A DNA stretch of 64,000 bases, taken from an uncultured Lachnospiraceae bacterium (lineage in GTDB: Bacteria > Bacillota > Clostridia > Lachnospirales > Lachnospiraceae). The stretch spans positions 1-64,000 of the forward strand of contig CACYPS010000017.1 of NCBI GenBank assembly GCA_902776305.1. The letters are read 5' to 3'. The notes beneath the pieces are model-generated. The model saw only the letters and a program-made list of their open reading frames with translations. It ran no database searches and had not been told where the DNA came from. Shown here piece by piece: positions 58,503 to 64,000 of this stretch; the first letter of the stretch is position 1, and each line of letters opens with the position of its first letter. Made by a program: the position numbers and the translations under genes.

Positions 58503-59273
58503 ATGAAGATAGAGAAAATCAGTGACAACCAGATTCGCTGCACTCTGACTGCAGCTGATCTTGAAGAAAGAAAGATAAAACTCTCTGAACTGGTCTACGG
58601 TGGTGAGAAAGCCCGCAGCTTATTCAGAGATATGATGATAGAGGCATACCGAAAATTCGGCTTTCTGGCTGATAATATTCCGCTCATGATAGAAGCCGTG
58701 CCGATGAGTTCAGAGGGGCTGGTCCTGCTCATCACCAAAGTGGAAGATCCGGAAGAGCTTGATACACGCTTTTCCCGGTTCACTATGCCCAGAGAAGCCG
58801 GAAAAGGCGACAGGGAGCTGACCGGGGCGGATGATATCCTTGACACCATCCACAGAATTTATGAGTCGAAGGTAAAGGAATCTAAGCGCAATAAGAATAA
58901 GGAACAGGACAGCGAGAAGATGTCAGGCGCCGATACTGTGCGTGACGAAGGCGAAGGCGAAGGAGATAAGAAAGTCGATGTCGTCAGCTGCTATCAGTTC
59001 CCGGATATGGACACCGTCATCTCGACGGCGGGTGCGCTCGGCGGGTTCTATACGGGACCGAATACTCTCTACAAAATCAGAAAGAGCGGCAAGTTCCAGC
59101 TGGTCGTACATCAGGGAGAGCATTCCGCCGAGGATTTCAACCGCCTGTGCAACATACTGTACGAATACGGAGAAAAACGTCCTTACTCTGCAGCGCAGGA
59201 AGCGTATCTGGCAGAGCATGAGGAACTTATTATTCGTGATGAGGCGCTCCAGAAGCTGGCAATGCTCCTGTAA
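58503..59273 (+). CDS. mecA: Adaptor protein MecA family
   Basis: A 256-residue adaptor. The N-terminal domain MKIEKISDNQIRCTLTAADL is the substrate-binding half. A charged, low-complexity linker (about residues 115-160) follows. The C-terminal domain with DMDTVISTAGALGGF and LYEYGEKRPYSAAQEAYLAE is the ClpC-binding half. In Bacillus MecA delivers ComK and other proteins to ClpCP. ATG lies after a weak GAAAG site. It ends at a large bidirectional terminator. Confidence 0.92.
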   Translation: MKIEKISDNQIRCTLTAADLEERKIKLSELVYGGEKARSLFRDMMIEAYRKFGFLADNIPLMIEAVPMSSEGLVLLITKVEDPEELDTRFSRFTMPREAGKGDRELTGADDILDTIHRIYESKVKESKRNKNKEQDSEKMSGADTVRDEGEGEGDKKVDVVSCYQFPDMDTVISTAGALGGFYTGPNTLYKIRKSGKFQLVVHQGEHSAEDFNRLCNILYEYGEKRPYSAAQEAYLAEHEELIIRDEALQKLAMLL

Positions 59274-59350
59274 TACGAGTATCACATTGCGTGCGTATCA
59301 TAGACTCGCGTAAAGAGTATTGCACAACGAGTATTTCGCGATAATAATAG

Positions 59351-59429
59351 AAAGGGCTGCTCCGTCAACAGTTCCCGCAAGCACCGCTCGGTGCACCGCT
59401 GTGGAAATGTTGACGGAACAGCCCTTTTT
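59351..59429. terminator. Bidirectional terminator between mecA and the DUF1858 gene
   Basis: Twenty-base arms (AAAGGGCTGCTCCGTCAACA and its complement with one mismatch) enclose a 37-base loop that itself folds (CACCG...CGGTG type). The outer ends are A3 and T5. Confidence 0.85.
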
Positions 59430-59466
59430 ATGACATAGGAAACTACGTCAGCCGTTCCATTCAGAA

Positions 59467-59700
59467 TCAAAGGTAAACATTCTCGTTCGTCTCTTCCGGA
59501 TGTGCCTCGATATACTCGTTCAGCTCTTTCAGAACGATTTCCGGATCAATTCCGTGAACCCATGCAGCTTCCTCGACTGTCTCACCCTGAGAAGCGGGGC
59601 ATCCGAGACAATGCATTCCCATTCCGAAGAATACCGGTGCAACATTCATGTTGATCGCGAGAACTTCGCCGATCGTCATATCCTTGGTGATCTTTGCCAT
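59467..59700 (-). CDS. DUF1858 hybrid-cluster-associated disulfide protein
   Basis: A 77-residue protein of the DUF1858 family. [20 protein letters not shown] is the conserved opening and [19 protein letters not shown] carries the CxxC pair, which gives the family its redox-disulfide name. It is often found near hybrid cluster proteins, none of which is seen here. The ATG at 59700 has GGAGG eight bases upstream; the longer open frame above it lacks family similarity. Confidence 0.9.
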   Translation of the reverse strand: MAKITKDMTIGEVLAINMNVAPVFFGMGMHCLGCPASQGETVEEAAWVHGIDPEIVLKELNEYIEAHPEETNENVYL

Positions 59701-59995
59701 TTCATTATCCTCCATACCTAAACTACCCAGCTGCTGTTTCGCAGCGTGTCGAGCAATATCATATAGTATAAATGTCATCTCTATACGGTGTTGATATTTT
59801 AACTTGAAATATTGCGAAATGCAAGAGGGACATTATCGAAAGGGGTAATTAGGTACATCAGTCGGATAAACGAAAAGAGCATTTGCCTGACAGCCAAAAG
59901 AGCCGCCCGGTTGTGCAGGTCAGAGACTATTATAAGGCCGGGCGGCATTTCGTATGGATGATATTATGTTTTAAAAAGGAGATGACATTCGGAGA

Positions 59996-60235
59996 TCAGT
60001 TATCCGAGTCACCAAGTGCTATTCTTGTAAAACTGATTCGCATCACCTTCCCTTCCTGATCATATATGGGGTCCCGCATGTAAGTCGCGTTCGTGTCGTA
60101 AGCTATTTTCTCAGCCAGAAACTTTGGACTGACTTCCACGCCGTCGGGATAATAAAAACGGCAGCCTTCCTCTTTAAGATGTCTGAACTCTTTGAAATAA
60201 GCTTTATAACGCTTGCGGACTGACTCTTTGGACAT
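59996..60235 (-). CDS. Small hypothetical protein
   Basis: A 79-residue basic N-terminal, acidic C-terminal protein beginning MSKESVRKRYKAYFKEFRHL with AYDTNATYMRDPIYDQEG in the middle. No domain is recognised and no membrane segment is seen. CGGAG precedes the ATG by ten bases, and codon use looks real. An inverted repeat GCCGCCCGG/CCGGGCGGC (59909-59951) downstream may be its terminator. The gap 60236-60547 has two small hairpins (GGGCAA/TTGCCC at 60298; CCCGAAA/TTTCGGG at 60415) and no gene. Confidence 0.6.
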   Translation of the reverse strand: MSKESVRKRYKAYFKEFRHLKEEGCRFYYPDGVEVSPKFLAEKIAYDTNATYMRDPIYDQEGKVMRISFTRIALGDSDN

Positions 60236-60547
60236 AGTTTTCGTGCTCCGGTTTCGTGAGAAAAGTGTTGAAAAAACATGAATTGATTGGTTGCGGTGGG
60301 CAAAGGAATATTGCCCGGGAGGATCCTCTGTAGTCTCATTATGTATTTTTAGATTTGAATGTCAACAGTTTGCCTGAAAGTCCGTAATCCGGGATAACGA
60401 ATTCTTAAAAGTCCCGAAATTTGTATCATTTGAATGTTTTCGGGCGGGTCTTCTTTATTTATCTTTTAATATCGACGATTTACGAAACAGAAGATTGGTG
60501 ATAAAATGTTCAAGACTATAGGCAAGAAATGATAAAAGAGAGTTAAT

Positions 60548-62230
60548 ATGGAGAAAAATAAAACACCGGTAGTTTTTGTTTTAATTTTGGCCGGCGTTGT
60601 AGCTGTATTCGGTATCGTTGCATTTGCCATCGGGCGTGTGACGCCGACCAAAGAACGCATGGATCTGAAAAGCTATTATAATATCACTTCCGACGATGAA
60701 GTCGCGATCATAACGGATGACGGAGTCGAGGAAGTGAACGGCAGGATCATCGACGGGGAGATCTTCCTCCCGTACGATGAAGTATCAAATGACATCTCAG
60801 GGAGCATTTTTTACGACGATGTTGCAGGCACGATGATCGTAACGACGCCGACAGAGAAGATGCGTTTTGATGCTGCCAATGAAATACGGGTAGTTGATGA
60901 TGTCAGATATGTGGCTCTCGGACTTGTGTATGATTATGCAAATGCAGAAATTACGCAGCTCGAAGACCCCGCCAGAGTCGTTATAAAGACCCGCTTTAAG
61001 TGCAACGCCGAGACCGCAGTCAGTGACGCATATGTGCGATACCGCGCGGGCATCAAGAGCAAAGTCCTGACGGAAGTTAAGAAAGGCACGCAGGTAAAAG
61101 TAATTGATGTAAAAGCGGACGGCAGCGCCGACAGTCGCAAGGTCGATGGCTGGACAATGATTCAGACAGACGACGGCTTCCTGGGATACGTCGAGGATAA
61201 GTATCTTGACGGCAAGGTGTTTGTAAAGGAAGATGAGCCTGTCGTCAAGACGGGTGAATATACACATATTCTTCGTGATGACAAAATAAATCTTGTTTAT
61301 CATCAGGTTACTTCGCAGGCGTCAAATGATGCCCTTATGCAGAGTCTTACAAATGTGACAGGTATAAACGTCATAGCGCCGACCTGGTTCTTCCTTGACT
61401 CTACAGCAGGAGACCAGACCGCCATTGCCGCCGCGAGTTATGTGCAGACCGCTCACAGCCTCGGGCTGCAGGTCTGGGCGGTGATGAACGATTTCGACGG
61501 AAAGGTCAATTCGCCGTCTGATACCATGGCGGCACTTTCGTCTGATGCAGTGAGAGAAAAGCTCGTTGCCGATACGATCGCCATGACGCTCGCGTCCGGT
61601 GCGGACGGTATTAATATTGACTATGAAAATGTATCCGAAGAGTGCGCTCCGTATTTCCTCCAGTTCGTGAGGGAAATGTCCATAGGATGCCGGAATTCCG
61701 GACTCATCCTTTCTATATGCGATTATGTACCGGCTTATACAAAATACCTGAATCGCAGGGAGCAGGCCCGCGTCGCGGATTATGTCATCTGTATGTGCTA
61801 TGATGAGCACCGTCCGGGCTCTCCTGAAGCCGGTTCGGTCTCTTCAATTTCGTTCGTAAAAGACGGAATAAAAGATACGCTTGATGAAGTTCCTCCGGAA
61901 CAGACCATAGTTGCCATTCCTTTCTTTACCAGACTCTGGATGACGACCAGTGAGGAAGCCCCGGCCAGCAACGTATTCGGCATGGGCGATGCGTGGAACT
62001 GGGTTACGGAAACCGGTCTGGAAGTCAACTGGGATAACGAAGCTGCCCAGAATTATGTGGAGATGCAGGACGACGTCACGTATTACCAGATGTGGCTCGA
62101 AGATGCAGCCTCCGTCGAGGAGAAGGTAAAGCTTATCGGGGAAAATGGCTGTGCAGGCGTCGCGGAGTGGAAACTCGGACTTGAGACATCGGATGTCTGG
62201 GCGGTTATTGCCGACAATCTGGCCGGATGA
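60548..62230 (+). CDS. Membrane-anchored GH18-family protein with SH3 domain
   Basis: A 560-residue surface protein. A membrane anchor (about residues 8-28) is followed by a copper-amine-oxidase-like or stalk region, an SH3 domain (about 160-220, VRYRAGIKSKVLTEVKKGTQ), and a C-terminal glycoside hydrolase family 18 barrel. The catalytic signature is DGINIDYEN at 353-361, with E360 as the general acid. Related YaaH/CwlL-type proteins act on peptidoglycan or spore cortex. The substrate is not determined. It ends 18 bases before tsaC/sua5, and the two are probably co-transcribed. Confidence 0.85.
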   Translation: MEKNKTPVVFVLILAGVVAVFGIVAFAIGRVTPTKERMDLKSYYNITSDDEVAIITDDGVEEVNGRIIDGEIFLPYDEVSNDISGSIFYDDVAGTMIVTTPTEKMRFDAANEIRVVDDVRYVALGLVYDYANAEITQLEDPARVVIKTRFKCNAETAVSDAYVRYRAGIKSKVLTEVKKGTQVKVIDVKADGSADSRKVDGWTMIQTDDGFLGYVEDKYLDGKVFVKEDEPVVKTGEYTHILRDDKINLVYHQVTSQASNDALMQSLTNVTGINVIAPTWFFLDSTAGDQTAIAAASYVQTAHSLGLQVWAVMNDFDGKVNSPSDTMAALSSDAVREKLVADTIAMTLASGADGINIDYENVSEECAPYFLQFVREMSIGCRNSGLILSICDYVPAYTKYLNRREQARVADYVICMCYDEHRPGSPEAGSVSSISFVKDGIKDTLDEVPPEQTIVAIPFFTRLWMTTSEEAPASNVFGMGDAWNWVTETGLEVNWDNEAAQNYVEMQDDVTYYQMWLEDAASVEEKVKLIGENGCAGVAEWKLGLETSDVWAVIADNLAG

Positions 62231-62248
62231 AGAGGAATCAGATAGTAT

Positions 62249-63304
62249 ATGGAGACAGAATATATAAAACTTGATTCGGCTTCGCCTGATCCGGAGGTGA
62301 TCGGGCGGGCGGGAGATATCCTGAAACGAGGGGGGCTTGTCGCATTTCCCACCGAAACCGTCTACGGACTGGGCGGTGATGCGCTGAATACCGAAGCGGC
62401 AAGAAAGATTTACGAAGCCAAGGGGCGGCCCTCCAACAATCCGCTGATAGTGCATATTGCCGATATGGAGCATCTTGAGGCAATCGCGGCTGAGATTCCG
62501 GAGAAAGCAAGAAAGCTTGCTGCGGTCTGGTGGCCGGGACCGCTGACAATGATATTCAATAAGAAGGATATTGTGCCGGATGCCACGAGCGGTGGTCTGC
62601 CCACCGTTGCTGTCCGTATGCCGAACCATCCCATAGCGCTGGAACTGATCCGCGCTGCGGGGGGATATATTGCGGCGCCGTCGGCCAATACGTCCGGCAG
62701 ACCGTCTCCTACGATCGCGGAACATGTTCGCGAAGATCTCGACGGAAAAATTGATATGATACTTGACGGCGGAGAGGTGAGAATAGGTCTGGAATCGACA
62801 ATCGTTGATTTTACGGATGAGATTCCGATGCTGCTTCGCCCCGGGTATATTAATATGGAAAAGCTGGAGGAAATACTCGGCGAGGTTCTGATCGATCCGG
62901 CGATTCTTGATGAAAATGCAAGCAGGAATATCCGGCCGAAAGCACCGGGTATGATGTACCGCCACTATGCACCAAAAGCACAGCTTACAATCGTGGAGGG
63001 CGGTGAAAAAGAGGTAGTCGACAGGATCCTTGAGCTTGCCGCACAATCCAGCCGGGAAGGAAAGTCTGTCGGGATCATTGCCGCTGACGAGACGGCGGAG
63101 TTCTATAAAGACTACGATGTGAAGAACATCGGCAGCAGGGAGACCGACAAGGAGATTGCAAGGCGGCTCTTCCGGGTACTGAGAGAGTTCGATGATGAGG
63201 GGACGGACGTCATTCTCTCCGAATCTTTCGAGACGCCGAGGATGGGGCAGGCTATTATGAACCGGCTTCTGAAAGCGGCGGGACACCGGGTCATATGCGT
63301 GTGA
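62249..63304 (+). CDS. L-threonylcarbamoyladenylate synthase (Sua5 type)
   Basis: A 351-residue enzyme that makes threonylcarbamoyl-AMP for the t6A modification of ANN-decoding tRNAs. The YrdC domain (about residues 15-210) carries PTETVYGLGGDA, KIYEAKGRPSNNPL and SANTSGRPSPT. The extra C-terminal Sua5 domain (from about 240) has PGMMYRHYAPKAQL before it, the linker typical of the long form. AGAGGA lies before the ATG. Confidence 0.93.
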   Translation: METEYIKLDSASPDPEVIGRAGDILKRGGLVAFPTETVYGLGGDALNTEAARKIYEAKGRPSNNPLIVHIADMEHLEAIAAEIPEKARKLAAVWWPGPLTMIFNKKDIVPDATSGGLPTVAVRMPNHPIALELIRAAGGYIAAPSANTSGRPSPTIAEHVREDLDGKIDMILDGGEVRIGLESTIVDFTDEIPMLLRPGYINMEKLEEILGEVLIDPAILDENASRNIRPKAPGMMYRHYAPKAQLTIVEGGEKEVVDRILELAAQSSREGKSVGIIAADETAEFYKDYDVKNIGSRETDKEIARRLFRVLREFDDEGTDVILSESFETPRMGQAIMNRLLKAAGHRVICV

Positions 63305-63538
63305 ATTCGCACGTTCCGGGAATATCATTTTTGTATGGAAAGAAGAAGCGGTGCGTTGTATGGCTGTATGTGCGCATACATTTGCATAAAAGATAAAAGC
63401 TTTCTTCTGGAAATAAATATTCGAACTTCCGCCTTGCGTGAGAAGTTTCGGTAAATCATTGCAACTTGAATTAGGCGTAAGAAAAGCACAAAAGAAACGC
63501 CAGGGACTGAAAGCATAAGCTTTCTGAGAGGAGGAAAC

Positions 63539-64000
63539 ATGGGCAAGGTATTTATTATGGATCATCCGTTGATTCAGCATAAGATCGGAATTATTCGCAA
63601 CATTGAGACGGGCACAAAACAGTTTCGAGAGCTGATTTCGGAGATCGCTACGCTCGAGTGCTTTGAGGCGACAAGAGACCTCGAACTGGAAGATTATCCG
63701 GTCACTACCCCGATGGGAGATACGGTCTGCAAGAAGATCGCGGGAAAGAAGCTCGCAATTATCCCGATCCTCCGCGCCGGTCTCGGCATGGTCTCAGGTA
63801 TGGAAACACTTCTTCCGGCGGCAAAAATCGGTCACATCGGTCTCTATCGTGATCATGAGACCCTGGAGCCGGTAGAATATTACTGCAAGCTCCCGGCCGA
63901 TATCGAGGACAGAGATGTATTCGTGGTCGACCCGATGCTCGCAACGGGCGGATCCGCCAACGATGCGATCGCACAGCTGAAGAAGCATGGCTGTACACGT
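63539..64000 (+). CDS. upp: Uracil phosphoribosyltransferase, 3' end outside window
   Basis: The first 154 codons of UPRTase, which salvages uracil to UMP with [22 protein letters not shown] at the N-terminus, [12 protein letters not shown] and the PRPP-binding [16 protein letters not shown] are diagnostic. A full protein is about 209 residues; the window ends before the stop. GAGAGGAGG is six bases before the ATG. A GAAAGC/GCTTTC hairpin (63509-63524) sits just above the ribosome site. Confidence 0.95.
   Translation, partial: MGKVFIMDHPLIQHKIGIIRNIETGTKQFRELISEIATLECFEATRDLELEDYPVTTPMGDTVCKKIAGKKLAIIPILRAGLGMVSGMETLLPAAKIGHIGLYRDHETLEPVEYYCKLPADIEDRDVFVVDPMLATGGSANDAIAQLKKHGCTR

Noticed and set aside
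61844-63580. A 578-codon minus-strand open frame opposite tsaC/sua5 and upp
   Set aside because: It lies antisense to two unmistakable genes and shows a low-complexity, arginine/serine-rich composition typical of shadow frames.

Overview
The window looks like a chromosomal segment of a Lachnospiraceae-type clostridium (Firmicutes, roughly 50% G+C by eye). The evidence is the gene set and its arrangement: a bacterial V-type ATPase operon, AddAB instead of RecBCD, MecA, an MsmX/UgpC-type shared sugar ATPase, an aconitase-like 'hydratase', strong AGGAGG ribosome sites, frequent TTG starts and sigma-A promoters. No rRNA or tRNA gene was seen.

Layout. 0-5.9 kb: murG, a beta-CASP metallo-hydrolase, a TSCPD protein, greA and msmX. 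6-11 kb: an apparent operon of a solute-binding lipoprotein, a PucR/CdaR-like regulator and an aconitase-family hydratase. 11.4-12.4 kb: a transcription unit with its own promoter and terminator but no substantial ORF (candidate large RNA 1). 12.4-13.2 kb: an RluA-type pseudouridine synthase preceded by a triplicated leader. 13.4-24.8 kb: a V-ATPase operon (H/G-I-K-E-C-F-A-B-D) followed by a translationally overlapping 823-residue anchored protein. 25-30.1 kb: livKHMGF, a branched-chain amino-acid importer. 30.2-31.7 kb: a cytidylate-kinase-like protein and thiT under a TPP riboswitch. 32.1-32.75 kb: candidate large RNA 2. 33-38.8 kb: HAD phosphatase, asnS, an XRE regulator/membrane protein pair, a CYTH protein and rmuC.

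38.9-44.4 kb is an AT-rich, decaying island: an IS1380 element with a nonsense-mutated transposase, a broken ATP-grasp gene of the TupA-like type, an intact DUF6020-type membrane protein, and a UDP-glucose dehydrogenase fragment that runs directly into an orphan CRISPR array. The array has 8 repeats of type II style, and no cas gene is in the window. It ends about 40 bases before addB, so it may be transcribed into addAB. 52.5-64 kb returns to core genes: a sortase, prfB with programmed frameshift, hom, lysC, ferredoxin, mecA, a DUF1858 protein, a GH18/SH3 protein, tsaC/sua5 and a partial upp.

The least-explained material is intergenic. It includes two families of dispersed hairpin repeats (4 and 3 copies), two long AT-rich noncoding transcription units with Shine-Dalgarno-headed tiny ORFs, tandem repeats upstream of rluA and livH, and a prfB frameshift site whose stop codon is UAA rather than the usual UGA. 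All calls are by reading only; no database search was run.
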